NCBI GenBank assembly: GCA_951213105.1
Contig: OX578138.1
Location: 91,042,414 to 91,106,413, forward strand
DNA length: 64,000 nucleotides
Origin: Amaurobius ferox
Taxonomy: Eukaryota; Arthropoda; Arachnida; Araneae; Amaurobiidae
Direction: 5' to 3'
The notes beneath the pieces were generated by a model, which had not been told where the DNA came from, made no database searches, and saw only the letters and a program-made list of their open reading frames with translations. Positions 34,803 to 49,522 of the stretch are shown in pieces. Position 1 is the stretch's first letter. Each line of letters opens with the position of its first letter. The position numbers were made by a program, and so were the translations under genes.

Positions 34803-35400
34803 TAATTTATATGATTGTATACGAAAATGACTATTTCAATGCATATTTATCCATAATTACAATAAAATCATTTCCATTAATGATAAAAATGTTGCCTAAA
34901 ATATTAATACACATATAGTACAGACTGTTAGTGTTTGGCATATTACAAGTACAATATTATACTTTGATGTTCCATTCATCGTAAGATACCCTGCAATAAC
35001 CATTCTGAAATGATGGGGTTGAAGAGATATATGGTAACTGTTATGTGTTGGAGTACACTTATCAAATTACGATTTCCTATCTAGACTCTGCAGGGTAGTT
35101 TTAGTGTGTTTAAGCAAGCGAACGGAAGGAGCAGACAATAGATAAAGGAAGACATGCATAATTCTAGTACAAATGAATATTTTATGTGTATCATAGCATG
35201 CCTTAATGGAAATGTACTAAAAACATACTTTAAATTAGAACTTTTTATGTTTATGCCTTTTATACCGCTTATGTTTTTTGCAAAGTACAAAAAATTCAAA
35301 ACTATCAATAAAATATTTTTTTTAAACTCAAAAGAAAAAACTTCTAAAGCTGTTAAATTAAATAATAAATTGCAATTTTTATAATTTTCTGAAGTGAAAT
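34803..35400. other. No recognisable feature
   Basis: AT-rich sequence up to the next (TA)n tract; overlapping short frames on both strands only. Confidence 0.35.
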
Positions 35401-35402
35401 TC

Positions 35403-35476
<74 letters not shown>
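35401..35476. repeat. (TA)n microsatellite, left of solo Naiad end
   Basis: About 75 bp of TA with one ACATAT interruption. Confidence 0.93.
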
Positions 35477-35478
<2 letters not shown>

Positions 35479-35761
35479 CAAATAGAATAAAAGAACAGTA
35501 CCAAAAAGTGGCTGTGGAGGGGTTGTGATCTCCACTCCCCGGTTGAAGCATGATTTAGTTTAAGCATGCCCGTTTGAGGCACCCCCGGTTTAGTTGAAGC
35601 ATGCCGGATGAAGCATGCTTTAGCATGCTACTGTTATTTTTTCTAATTGGATTATATAGAGCATAAATTTGTCAGTGCTGTTTTGCGTTTACTATTTTAT
35701 TGCTTTTCTGGTTTAAATTGCCAATTTTGGCAATTTTTAAATTATTCCAAAACGCTACTAT
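35477..35761 (+). mobile_element. Solo Naiad-type terminal region between two (TA)n tracts
   Basis: A 285-bp island bordered on both sides by (TA)n, carrying the terminal module (35515-35588) followed by several copies of a GAAGCATG-type word, including GTTGAAGCATG twice and TTTAGCATGC. No coding sequence. It is interpreted as a severely truncated Naiad insertion that kept only one end. Confidence 0.5.
35515..35588 (+). ncRNA. Conserved Naiad terminal module, copy 5 (divergent)
   Basis: GGAGGGGTTGTGATCTCC forms the first stem-loop with a different stem sequence but a similar loop. CCCCGGTTGAAGCATG and a later CACCCCCGG form the second. The order and spacing follow the other copies although the sequence differs. 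Confidence 0.42.
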
Positions 35762-35955
<194 letters not shown>

Positions 35956-36265
35956 CAGGCAAGAACGTGGTTACATATTAAGAAATTAATTACTTATTAA
36001 TAGCAAATAATCAATGAAGAATCACAATAAATAATGAGTTATTTTAAAGCAATTAGAACGTGGCTATAGCGCCAAAAAGGGAATATCGCTAGGCTGAAAC
36101 TGTCATTTTATTCAGAATAGGATATTTACCAAGACTGAGCATCTGTTAAGAATTAATCCGAAATGCTACTTATATCTAAATGCGGTGATATTTAGCTACT
36201 ATTAACGCCATATGCGCAATCGAGAAGCATAATTAAAAAAATAGGATTGAAAAATAAAGAAACAG

Positions 36266-37242
36266 GAAAGATCAATCATGCATGCATAAAGCATTAATTA
36301 TGAAACACTTTCCAACTTCAATGCAATTTTATACAAACATCTCTCAAATGCGATACATTCCTCGGTAATATTTTTAAAATTATAACAACACTATATTAGT
36401 TTATTATATTTGAAAACTTAATCGAAGAAAATAAACTTCATTCAAATAACGGCATTGGAATATAAATTGCCTGGTTTAAATATCTCTAAAATGTGATACA
36501 TTCCTCGGTAATATTTTTAAAATTATCATAACACTACAATAATTTATTATATTTGAAAGCTTCATCGAAAACAAATGAACTTTATTCAAATGACGTCATC
36601 GAAATATAAATCGCCTCTATATAAAAGCAGCATTTCATTCATAATCATATTTCCAATCGTTTAATTTATCATCACAATACTATAATACTTTATTTTATTT
36701 AAAAATTTGAAAAATTGTTATCTACCATATTTATTTTAAAATGTGAAATCTTTCTCATATATAAAATAATTAAGCTCTTGGAAAGATATTTATTACATAA
36801 TATATCTTTTTTTCCTTTCTGGAGGATATAACGAGAGTCAGAATTTAATTGAATTTATTTTTCTCCCCATATTAAATAATTTTATTTAAAAAACTACCTA
36901 ACATATTTTACTGAATTTTTTTTTATATATTTTATGGGATAATTTTAATATTTCCTAAAATTTTTGAAGCAATTTGTGAATTTTAAATTCGCTTAAAAAA
37001 TGTTCTAAATATTAGGTCCTATAGGATTCAATGTATTTCATTTTTCCAATCCGGGTTCAAATTGGGTGATATTACTCATTTATATTCCCATAGGTCCTAC
37101 GGACCGTCTGAAAAACATACTAAAATTTCATTTTCATAAAGCCATTTTTACGGCAGTTATCGTGCTAACGGACAGACAGACAGACAGACAGAATGAACAA
37201 AGTCATAAACACTTTCAACTATGTTGTAAAGTGTTAATAAAA
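36266..37242 (-). repeat. Dispersed repeat R1, right copy of the inverted pair
   Basis: Inverse complement of 31668-32949, about 300 bp shorter through fewer internal tandem blocks. Both ends are present: GAAAGATCAATCATGC on the left, and (CAGA)n followed by AAACACTTTCAACTATG on the right. With its partner it forms an inverted repeat spanning 5.6 kb. Confidence 0.75.
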
Positions 37243-38657
37243 TAATTACCATGAACTATGTCGAAAACCCAGACCACTTGACTCATATGAGTGTCTTAAG
37301 AGGATGAAAGGAATTTATTTGTGTCCAAAAAGAATGAAGTGGATGAGTGGAATGTATGGGTGGCTTGGTGTAAGAAGGATTTCCACTGAAGCCATAACCA
37401 GGGAGTAAGTGGTGACAATAAACTGCCGTAATTAAGAAAGGTTAAATAGAATAAATAGAAATCGAATGCAAAACGTTTACAATAAGAAATCAGAGGCTCA
37501 GAGGAATTGAATAATAGAATATGTCTGGAACACCAAAATGAGGGCTGTCAATTGTTGCTTCAGGATAGCTAAAATTACATGTTGTAAATAAACCATTTTT
37601 TTCAAAATAATAATTTCATAATAGTAAATAGTCATAAATGTTGTTACATTATAATACGTATTTTGCAAGTAAGCAGGAATAAGTCATTTGATTGTATTAA
37701 TAAGTTACCAAATGTGTCCAATTTGAATTTACGTTGTGTTAATTCAATGCCAAAATAATTGCTCCGTGCATCTGGTAACATCGTTGTTCTCGCTGTGAAA
37801 GAAGTAAATTCATTGTGTTATACAGGAAAAATCATGTGATGCTCATACCAGATATTTTAGTAATCTGACACTAATTATGATACAAACGGTCTCAACATAA
37901 CAATCAAAATAAAAATGCATTGAAAAATTTAGAGAGGTCTCCAACTGCAGATATTTTAAGAGGAAATTCTGGAAAGTAATATGTTTCCTGGAATTGCTGC
38001 GTGATGCAAAATCTTAGAAAACCAAATCCACCTCTTGAACAGAAGCTGAATGGGAGAAAGAGCCGTCTTGCAAAAAAGAGGAAATCGTGCAATGCAACCA
38101 TGATTTGAAGAGTTACTCATGTCAGCACTTATTTCTTACTATGTAAAGTATATTTACTGATGTGGAGGATGAAATATGTTTTATTTATGTTGAGATGCTA
38201 GGTTATGGGGGACACAAACGTCTATCTCCATCCATAGAAATGTTTACCGTCTTTTCTCAGAAACTAAATGAAATATTTTTGTTATGTTTTTCCCCCAATA
38301 GCTTTAGGTTGGATATACATTTTTGCTTATATATTTTAACAAATTATGATTTTTGAATTTTAAGGAAATTTAAAAAACACCTATGGTTAGTCCAGAAGCA
38401 GCGGTCGGCCGCAGCGGTCCTTTTACAAAGTTTTATGCTGTCCACAATTACTCAATCAAATTTAAATATTTATACGGGCCGCGAAAATAAAATAAATTAT
38501 ATCTATTATTTGAGGATATTTTTTTTATCTCGTTGGATTGTTTCATGCACTTTTATTTTTAAGTTTTCTAGTTCAAGTCTGCCCAAACCTGTCTAATATT
38601 GATTTATTTTACTATATTTTTTAGTTACTATAGAAGATTTTTGAATTTTATGTTTTA
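37243..38657. other. No supported gene
   Basis: AT-rich sequence. A GC-rich patch at about 38396-38420 (GCAGCGGTCGGCCGCAGCGG) followed by GGGCCGCGAAAATA at about 38476 vaguely recalls hAT transposon ends but cannot be delimited. Frames are short and conflicting. Confidence 0.4.
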
Positions 38658-40925
38658 CTAGCAGCATACCCGTTCTTCGTACGGAGTATATAATAGAAAA
38701 AAAAAACTTATAATTCGCAATCATGTGCAAATTCTGTTAAAATATTAAATTTATTGCTCATAAAGAGAAGTTTAAGAATATCTGTTCTCACTATGCAAAA
38801 TTATCTTCACGGGCAGATCTGAAGAATAAAACATCCTGGCCCCTTTTGTAAACAAATTTACGAAAAAAAGGAATTGAATCAATATATGCAACACCGTACT
38901 ACTTATGTTGTCGCAAATTAGAAAATATGTCAGTGTGTTAGTAGAAGCTTACCCGTATTGCAATATGAGTTTCAAAAATATTTGCCAAAATAAAAGAGAT
39001 GACGTAATATATTGAAACTATCAAAAATCCCCGTAATCTTAATACCAGAAGGTCGTAATCGATTCCAATATATGCCAATATATATCAAAATATATGCCAA
39101 TATACCTGTACGACTTATATTCTCGTAGATTACCCGTAAGATTCACCCGTGCATTTCTAGAAGATTACTCGTACAACGTACTACTATATATGAGTTTCAA
39201 CAATTTTCGTCATAATAAAACAATGACATAATAATTTGAAAATATCTATATTCCCTGAATCAACAGTCCCTGAAAATAACAATAATAATGATGTTTAAAC
39301 CTGTTGACCGTAATTGACATTATCCAGTCAAAAATGCAATGTGAATGAAATTTATTTTATACACATATATTTATTATTCAAATCTGAAAAGATTTAATAA
39401 AAATCGTATGTCGCATAACACATTGAATCCGTCGGTAAGCGACATGATATCATTTACTTCAAATAAATTGATGGAAATCATATCGTCTGAATAATGCGAT
39501 CTCCATGGAAGGTTTGACGACATTTTCGTCAATTTAGCGATAACTTATAAAATCGCCAAATGTATCGCCCAGTGGGACTGTAGAACTCATAGTCCCATTT
39601 TGCGACAAACTGACGAAACATCATCACAATACTATTCCCTAACAAAACACAATTAATTTCATTCATTAAGCACGATTTTATCAATTCCATGATATTTTTA
39701 TGAATTTACAAATATTTTTATCAATTTGGTGATATTAAAAAAATTCGTTAAATGTGTTACTAAGTAGGATGGATGGACTGACCGACATATGCTACAGAAA
39801 CATCATTTCAGTACTCTATTCTATAAAAACAAATTTAATTTCATTGATTTGGGCCATTTTTAACATTTTGGAGACATTTCCGCTAATTTGGTAAAGTTTA
39901 AGAAAAGTTGCCAAGTTATTTAGAGATATTCCGCTAAATTCGTAGCTCTGAATTTGCAGATCTGAAGAATAAAATATTCTGATCCCGTTTGTATATACTA
40001 AATGAAAATACTAAAATTGTATTAGAAGATACATACACCCGTTCTACTCTTTTAATGCTTCAACAATCGGCCAAATGAATTTATTGGGTAAACACAATAT
40101 ATGAGTTTATTAGCTAAACACAATATATGAGGTTGAAACCGCTTTGCTAAAATAAATGAAAGTGATGCCCGCAATTTATATAATTAAAAGAACAATCAAA
40201 CCGTTCATTTATAAAATATATTTTTACATCCATTTATTTATTATTCAAATAGAAAAAATAATAATAAATATTACCAACATATTTATTTTCATTCCATTGC
40301 CGAACAACATGATATAAAATAGAATCTTCCTCATAAAATGTGAAATTAAATTGCCATTTTGATTTCTTTATACTTTTCATCGTTGAGTAAAAATTTGTGA
40401 AAGATGAACGAACCATGGAAGTAGATTTTTCCATTTAAATTCATGTTTCAAGCAATTCATGCTTTCCTAAAGTGACTAATTAATGCAAAAATCCTGCACC
40501 AAACTCGGAAATAAAGTTTTATTTCATTTTGGCGTTTTAAACAAACGATTTTCATCCATTCAGTTTGGATAAACCACGAAGATGGTTCTCCTAAGAAAAA
40601 GTTCCGTTTTTCATTAATATCTCGACAACCCCCTAGCTTTAGAAACTCGAAACTTGGATAAAATTTATGGAGGGCTATTTCAAGGTTATCCACAAAATTT
40701 CATTAAATTCGCTTCAGCCGTTTACCCGTGATGATGAGACAAACGAAAATTTTGTTTTTTACTAATATCTCGAGAATTACTGGTCGTAAAAACTCAAATC
40801 ACAGACTAAATTTTAAGTGGGGCTATTTCTAGGCTACCCAAAAAATTTCATCAAATTCGGTTCAGCCGTTCTCCCGTGATGTTGGGACAAACAGACAGAC
40901 AGATTTTCATTTTTATTTATATAGA
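38658..40925 (-). mobile_element. Helitron array unit A1 (2.27-kb type)
   Basis: 2268 bp, CTAG at 38658 preceded by A, TC end at 40925. This is the uninterrupted form of the family, without the internal fused end seen in the 3.4-kb units. It is clearly more divergent from units A4-A5 than those are from each other. Its (CAGA)n tract is short (about three repeats). Confidence 0.85.
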
Positions 40926-43206
40926 CTAGCAGCATACCCGTTCTTTGCACGGAGTATATAATATAAAGAGACTTATAATTCGCAATCATATGCAAATTCT
41001 GGTAGAATATTAAATTTATTGCTCATAAAGAGAAATTTAAGAATATCTGTTCTCACTATGCAAAATAATCTTCACGAGCAGATCTGAAGAATAAAACATT
41101 CTGGACCCTTTTGTAAGCAAATTTACAAAAAAAAAGGAAATGTATCATTACATGCAACCCCGTACTACTTATATTGTCGTAGATTAGAAAATATGCCAGT
41201 GTGTTAGTTAGTAGAAGATTACCCGTATTACAATATGAGTCTCAAAAATATTTTCCAAAATAAAGGAGATGACGTAATAAATTGAAAATATCAATAATCC
41301 CCGTAATCTTTTACCAGAAGGTCGTAATTGATTCCAATATATGCCAATATATATCAAAATATATGCCAATATACCTGTACTACTTATAATCTCGTAGATT
41401 AGAAGATATACCCCAGCATCGACTTATAATATATGAGTTTCAACAATTTTTGCAGCAATAAAACAATAGCATATTAACTTGAAAATATCGATAATCTCTG
41501 AATCAATAATCCCCGAAAATATCAATAATAATAATGTTTAAACCTGAAGACCGTAATTGATATTATCCAGTCAAAAATGCAATGGCAATGATATTTATCT
41601 GATATTCATATCTTCATTATTCAAATCGGAAAATCTTTAATAAAAATCGTCTGCTGCATAACACATTGGATCCGTTGCTAAGCGATATGATATCATTTGC
41701 TTCAAATAAATTGATGGAAATCATATCATCTGAATAATGCGACCTCCATGGAAGATTTAGCGACATTTTAGTCAATTTAGCGATAACTTAAAAAATCCCC
41801 AAATTTATCGCCAAGTGGGACTGTAGAACAGATAGTTCCATTTTGCGACAAATTGACGAAACATCATCACAATACTATCCCCTAACAAAACATAATTATT
41901 TTCATTTATTAAGCACGATTTTATCATTTCTATGAAATTTTTATGGACTCACAAATATTTTTATCAATTTGGTGATATTAAAAAAATTCGTTAAATGTGT
42001 TACTAAGTATAGGATGGATGGACTGTCCGACAAATGCTACCGAAACATCATTTCAGTACTTTATTCTAAAAAAACAAATCATTGATTTGCGTCATTTTTA
42101 TCAATTTGGAGACATTTCCGCTAATTTGGTAAAGTTTAAGAAAAGTTACCAAGTTATTTAGAGATATTCCGCTAAACTCGTAGCTCTAAATTTGCAGATC
42201 TGAAGAATAAAATATTCTGATCCCGTTTGTATACACTAAATGAAAAACTAAAATTGTATTATAAGATACAGCCGTTCTACTCTTTTTCTGCTTCAACAAT
42301 CGGCTAAATGTATTTATTGGGTAAACACAATATATGAGTTTATTAGCTAAACACAATATATGATCTGGAAACCTCTTTGCTAAAATAAATGATAATGATT
42401 TACGCAGTTCGCAATTTATATAATTAAAAGAACAACCAAATCTTTTATTTAAAAATATATTTTTACATCCATTTATTTATTATTCAAATTGAAAAAAATA
42501 ATAATAAATATTAACAACACATTTAATTTCATTCCGTTGCCGAGCAACATGATATAAGATAGAATCTTCCTCATAAAATGCGAAATTAAATAGCCATTTT
42601 AATTTCTTTATACTTTTAATCGTTGAGTAAAAGCTTGTGAAATATAACCACGGAGGTAGATTTTTCCATTTAAATTCATGTTTCAAACAATTCGTGTTTT
42701 CCCATAGTGACTAATTAATGCAAAAATCCTGCACCAAACTCTGAAATAAAGTTTTATTTCATTTTGCCGTTTTAAACAAACGATTTTCATCCTTTCCGTT
42801 TGAATAAACCACGGAGTTGGAGAGTATAACTCATAGGAAAAAGTTCCGTTTTTCATTAATATCTCGACAACCCCTGGTCTTAAAAACTCGAAACTTGGAC
42901 TAAATTTATGGGGGACTATTTTAAGGCTATCCACAAAATTTCATTAAATTCGGATCAGCCGTTTTTCCGTGATGATGAGACAAACGAAAATTTCGTTTTT
43001 TACTAATATCTCGAGAACCACAGGTCGTAGAAACTCAAAGCACGGACTAAATTTTAAGTGGGGCTATTTCTAGGCTACCCACCAAATTTCATTAAATTCG
43101 GTTCAGCCGGTCTCCCGTGATGATGGGATAAACAGACAAACAGACAGACAGACAGACAGACGGACAGACAGACAGACAGACATATTTTCAATTTTATTTA
43201 TATAGA
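40926..43206 (-). mobile_element. Helitron array unit A2 (2.28-kb type)
   Basis: 2281 bp, directly abutting A1 and A3 without spacer. The 3' hairpin is slightly changed (TTCTTTGCACGG). It contains, intact, the site (41633/41634) corresponding to the one where the dimer at 11758-18648 inserted in the older copy. Confidence 0.85.
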
Positions 43207-43592
43207 CTAGCAGCATACCCGTTCTTCGTACGGAGTATAAAATATAAAGAAACTTATAATTCAGAATCATATGCAAATTATGTTAAAATACTAAATTTTT
43301 TGCTCCTAAAGAGAGTTTTATGAATATCTGTTCTCATCATGCAAAATTATCGTCACGGGCAGATCTGAAGAATAAAACTTCCTGGCCCCTTTCGAAAGCA
43401 AATATACTATGAAATTGAATCAATATATTCAAAATAACAGTGATAAAATTGTATGGGACCCATAGTATTTATATACTCGAATATTAGAAGATATAACCTG
43501 TATTAGTAGATTACATGTAAAAAATTGAAAATATCAATAAACCCGTAATTGATTCCACTATATGCCATAATGAAAGCACTAAAATTATATGG

Positions 43593-43640
<48 letters not shown>

Positions 43641-44008
43641 CCTGATGAGATATTTGTCCTGATGAGAATGCAATTTCGAACTAACCGCCATTTTTGTGTA
43701 GTTTCAATTGATTGTTCTCTATGCCTTAATCTTTTATCTTGAGCTAATCATTATTGCCTTTTCTCATTTTTGCCGTGTTTTATTTTTATTTTTATTTATA
43801 TTTATATTTATATACTTTTACTTGTAAATTTTGTATCCTAATATTCTTCTCATCCCCCTTTACCCTTGTAGTGATATGTTACCTTCTATCTTTATCCTTA
43901 GTCTTGGTCTATAGTTACTCATTTGTAACAGATATGCTAGTGATGGGTTTTTTGTACATACAGTAGTTTATGCGTAATTTTCGATTAAAATCTTTCAATT
44001 TTTATTTA

Positions 44009-44046
<38 letters not shown>

Positions 44047-46046
44047 AATACTACTTATATTGTCGCAGATTAGAAAATATGCCTGTATGTTAGTTTAAGA
44101 TTACCCTTATTACAATATGAGTAAAAAAATGCTTTGCCGAAATAAGACAGATGACATTATAAATTAAAAATATCAATTATCCCCGTAATCTTCATACCAG
44201 AAGGTCGTAATTGATTCCAATATATGCCAATATATATCAAAATATATGCCTATATACCTGTACTACTTATATTCTCGTAGATTAGAAGATAACACGTGCA
44301 TTTATAGACGATTACTCGCACAACGTACAATATGTGAGTTTCAACAATTTTTGTCATAATAAAACAATGGTATAATAATTTGAAAATGTCAATATTCCCT
44401 GAATCAATAATCCCCGAAAATATCAATACTAATAATGTGTAATCGATATTATCCAGTCAAAAATGCAATACCAATGAAATTTATTTTATATACATATCTT
44501 TATTATTCAAATCGGAAAAGATTTAATTAAAATCGTATGCCACATAACACATTGGATTTACATCCATTGCTAAACGACATGATATCAGGTGCTTCAAATA
44601 AATTGATGGAAATCATATCGTCTGAATAATGCTATCTTCATGAAAGGTTTGGCGATATTTTCTTCAATTTACCGATAGCTTAAAAAATTGCCAAATTTAT
44701 CGCCAAGTGGGACTATAAAACTGATAGTCCCATTTTACGACAAATTGACGAAACATCATCATAATATTATCCCCTAACAAAACACCATTTATTTAATGTA
44801 TTAAGCGCAATTTTATCAACTTCATGACATTTTTATAGATTTACAAACAGTTTTATCAATTTGTTGATATTTTAAAAATTCGATAAATGTGTTACTAAGT
44901 AGGATGGATAGACTGACCCATAAATGCTACCGAAACATCATTTCAGTACTATCTTCTAAAACAACGAATTTAATTTCATTGATTTGTGTCGTTTTTAGCA
45001 ATTGGCGACATTTCCGTCAATTTGGCAAAGTTTAAGAAAAGTTGCCAAGTTAGCGATATTCCGCCAAATTCGTAGCTCTGAAATTGCAGATCTGAAGAAT
45101 GAAACATCCTGATCCCGTTTGTATATACTAAATGCAAACACTAAAATTGTATTAGAAGATATACTCTTTCTACTCTTTTTCTGTTTCAACAATCGGATAA
45201 ATGAATTTATTGGTAAACACAATATGAGTTTATTAGGTAAACACAATATAAAAGCTTAAAAACTCTTTGTCAAAATAAATGAAAGTGATGTACGCAGTCC
45301 GTAATTAATATAATTAAAAGAAATATCAAACCGTTCATTTACAAAATATATTTTTACATCTATTTATTTATTATTCAAATAGAAAAAATAATAACAAATA
45401 TTAAGAAACACATTTAATTTAATTGCGTTGCTGAGCAACATAATATTATAAAGAATCTTCCTCATAAACTGCGAAATTAAATAACCATTTTGATCTCTTC
45501 CCCATAAAATGCAAAAATAATAACCATTTTGATTTCTTTATACTTTCCATTGTTTAGTAAATGCTTGACCATGGAGTTAGATTTTTCATTTAAATTCATG
45601 TTTCAAACAATTCATGCTTTCAGATAGTGACTAATTAATGCAAAACTCCAGCACTAAGCTCAGAAATGAACTTTTAATTCACGTTGACGTTTTAAACAAA
45701 CGAATATCATCCTTTCCGTTTGGATAAACCACGGAGTTAGCGAGTAGATCTCCTAGGATAAAGTTCGGTTTTTCATTAATTTCTCGACAAACCCTGGTAT
45801 TAGAACCTCGAAACTTGGGCAAAATGTATGGGGGGCTATTTTAAGGCTACACACGAAATTTCATTAAATTCGATTCAGCCGTTCTCTCGTGATGATGAGA
45901 CGAACGAAATATTCGTTTTTCACTAATATCTCGAGAACCACTAGTTGTGGAAACTCCAAACATGGACTAAATTTTAAGTGGGGCTATTTTTAGGCTACCC
46001 ACAAAATTTCATCAAATTCGGTTCAGCCGTTCTCCTGTGATGATGG

Positions 46047-46079
<33 letters not shown>

Positions 46080-46102
46080 ATTTTCAATTTTATTTATATA
46101 GA
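43207..46102 (-). mobile_element. Helitron array unit A3 with nested insertion
   Basis: 2896 bp because about 450 bp (43591-44043) bounded by (TA)n lies inside it. The other parts follow the 2.27-kb type, with some segments closer to the 3.4-kb type (CAATATATTCAAAATAACAG). Ends are intact: CTAG at 43207, TC end at 46102. Confidence 0.82.
43591..44043. mobile_element. (TA)n-bounded insertion with hammerhead-core-like motif
   Basis: Interrupts unit A3. (TA)n occurs on the left (43595-43637) and right (44014-44042), and the Helitron text resumes after it. Just inside the left tract CTGATGAG occurs twice (about 43641 and 43657), the second followed by a TTTCGAAC segment that resembles CUGAUGAG...CGAAAC of Penelope hammerheads with one A missing. 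The rest is T/C-rich without coding. It may be a truncated canonical Penelope element. Confidence 0.45.
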
Positions 46103-49100
46103 CTAGCAGCATACCCGTTCTTCGTACGGAGTATATAATATAAATAAACTTAAAATTCACAATCATGTGCAAATTCCTATAGTATACTTAATGGCATTTT
46201 TAATCAAAATATTCTGTTAAAATATTTAACATAATGCTCCTAAAAGAAGTTAAGGAATGGCTGTTCTCGTTATTCAAAATTATCTTCACGGGTAGATCTA
46301 AAGAATAAAATATCCTCGCCTTTTTTGTAAGCAAATTTATAAAAAGTATGGAATTGAATCAATATATGCAAAATAAAAGCGTTAAAATTGTATGGGACCC
46401 GTACTAATTATATACGCGAATATTAGAAAATATAACCTGTATTAGTAGATTACATGTATAAATTGAAAATACCAATAAACCCGCAATCTTTAAATCTGAA
46501 GACAGTCATTTATTCCAATATATGTCAAAATTAAAGTGCTAAAATTATATGGGAAGATATACACGTACTACATATAATGTCCGATTATTAGTAGAAGATT
46601 ACCCGTTTTGCAATATGGGTCACAAATGTTTTTTGGTAAAATACAACAGACGACGTAATAAATTGAATATATAATTAATCCCCTTAATCTTCATACCAGA
46701 AGACTGTACTTGATTCCAATATATATGCCAATATATGTGAAAATATATGCCAATATACCTGTACTACTTATATTCTCGTAGGTTAGAAGATATACCCGTG
46801 CATTCCTAGAAGATTACTCGTACAACGTACAATATGCGTGTGTCAGCAATTTTTGCCGCAATAAAACAATGGCGTAATAACTTAAAAATATCAATAATCC
46901 CTGAATCAATAATTCCGGAAAATATCAATAATAATAATGTTTAAACCTGAAGAGTATAATTGATATTATCCAGTCCAAAATGAAATGGCAATGAAATTTA
47001 TTTTATATACATATCTTCATTATTCAAATCGGAAAGGATTTAATAAAAATCGTCTGACGCATAAACACATTGGATTTAAATCCGTTGCTAAGCGACATGA
47101 TATCATTTGCTTCAAATAAATTGGTAGAAAAAATATAGTCTAAATAGTTATATTTCTATGGAACATTTGGCGACAGTTTCGTCAAATTAGCGACATTATA
47201 AAAAATCGCCAAATTTATCGCCAAGTGGGACTGTAGAACTGACAGTTCCACTTTGCGACAAATTGACGAAATATCATCACAATACTATCCCCTAACAAAA
47301 AGCAATTAATATCATTTATGTAGCGCAATTTTATCAATTTCAAGATATTTTTAAAGATTTGAAAACATTTTTATCAATTTGGTGACATTTTAAAAATTCG
47401 CTAAATGTATTACTAAGTAGGATGGTTGGTCTGACAGATAAATGCTAACCAAACATCATTTCAGTACTCTCTTCTAACAAAACAAAAAAAAATTTCATTG
47501 ATATGTAGAAGACCCAAGCCACACGACCAACCCGAAGGTTTATGGCAGCTGTTTGTGTGTCGTTTATATCAATTTGGCGACATTTCCGTCAATTTGGCAA
47601 AGTTTAAGAAAAGTTGTTAAATTAGCGATATCCCTCCAAATTCGTAGCTTTGAATTTGCAGATCTGAATGAAACATTCTTATCCCGTTTCAATATACTAA
47701 ATGAAAACACTACAATTGTATTAGAAGATATACCCGCTCTACTCTTTTTCTGTTTCAACAATCGGCTATATGAATTTATTGGCTAAACACAATATATGAG
47801 TTTAGTAGCTAAATACGATATAAGCTTGAAAACTCTTTGCCAAAATAAATGAAATTGATGTACGCGGTCAGCAATTAATATAATTAAAAGAAAAATCAAA
47901 CCGTCCATTCATAAGATATACTTTTATATCCATTTATCCATTTATTTATTATTTAAATCGAAAAAAAATAATAAAAACATTAACAAACACATTTAATTTA
48001 ATTGCGATGCCGAGCAACATGATATATCCTCCTAAAATGTTAAAATTTATCAACCACTAACAGCACACCCATTATTCGTACGGAGTGTATAATTTAAAGA
48101 AACTTAAAGTTCGCAATCATGTGCAAATTCTGTTAAAATATTAAATTTATTGCTCCTAAAGAGAAGTTTAAGAATATATGTTCTCACTATGCAAAATTAT
48201 CTTCACGATCAGATCTGAAGAATAAAACATCCTGCCCCCTTTTGTAAGCAAATTTACAGAAGAAAAAATAGGAATTGAATGAATATATGCAATCCCGTAC
48301 TAATTATATTGTCGCAGATCAGAAAATATGCCAATGTGTTAGAAGAAGATTACCCGTATTACAATATGCGTCTCAAAAATATTTGCCAAAATAAAAGAGA
48401 TGACGTAATAAATTGAAAACATCAATAATATCCGTACTCTTTATACCAGAAGGTCGTAATTGATTCCAATATATGCCAATATATATCAAAACATATGTCA
48501 ATATACCTGTACTACTTATATTCTCGTAGATTAAAGATATACACGTGTATTTGTAGAAGATTCGTACAACATACAATATATGAGTTTAAACAATTTTTGT
48601 CATAATAAAATAATTGCATAATAACTTGAAAATATCAATAATCCTTGAATCAATAATCCCCGAAAATATAAATCATAATAATTTTTAAACCTGAAGACCG
48701 TAATTGATATTATCCAGTCAAAAATGCTATAAGAAAAATCAAATCGTTCTTTTCTAAAATATATTTTTATATCCATTTATTTATTATTCAAATCGAAAAA
48801 ATAATTATTAAAATTAACAGACAGATTTAATTTAATTACGTTTCTGAGTAACATGATATAAGATAGAATCTTATAACATGTTAAATATGTCATGTCTTAT
48901 AACATAAACTGCGAAATTAAATAACGATTTTGATTTCTCTGTACTTCTCATTGTTCCGTAAAAGTTTGTTTTAAATAAACCATGAACCATGGAGATAGAT
49001 TTCCCCTTTTAAATCATATTTCAAACAATTCATGTTTTCAGAAAGTGACTAATTAACGCAAAATATCTCCCATCAAACTCAGAGATTAAATTTTAATTCA

Positions 49101-49454
49101 CTTTCAAACGATTTTCAAGCTTTTCGTTTGGATAAACCACGGAGTTAGGGAGTAGAACTCCTAGGAAAAAGTTCCGTTTTTCATTAATATCTCGACAACC
49201 CCAGGTCTTAGAAACTCGAAACTTGGACAAAATTTATGGGGGGATATTTCAAGGCCATTCACCAAATTTCATTAAATTCGGTTCAGCCGTTTTTCCGTGA
49301 TGATGAGACAAACGAAAATTTCGTTTTTTACTAATATCTCGAGAACCACTAGTCGTAGAAACTCAAAACACAGATATAATTTTAAGTGGGGCTATTTCTG
49401 GGCTACCCACAAAATTTCATCAAATTCGGTTCAGCCGTTCCCCCGTGATGGTGT

Positions 49455-49500
<46 letters not shown>

Positions 49501-49522
49501 TTTTCATTTTTATTTATATAGA
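46103..49522 (-). mobile_element. Helitron array unit A4 (3.4-kb composite type), mosaic start
   Basis: 3420 bp. From about 46350 onward it is almost identical to units 1, 2 and A5, including the internal fused end near 48060. The CTAG-proximal 250 bp is clearly divergent (TCACAATCATGTGCAAATTC, CTCGCCTTTTTTG). The abrupt change suggests recombination or conversion between family members. Confidence 0.85.

Noticed and set aside
38396..38490. GC-rich patch as hAT transposon end or CpG island
   Set aside because: Too short, no paired inverted end or target duplication found nearby.
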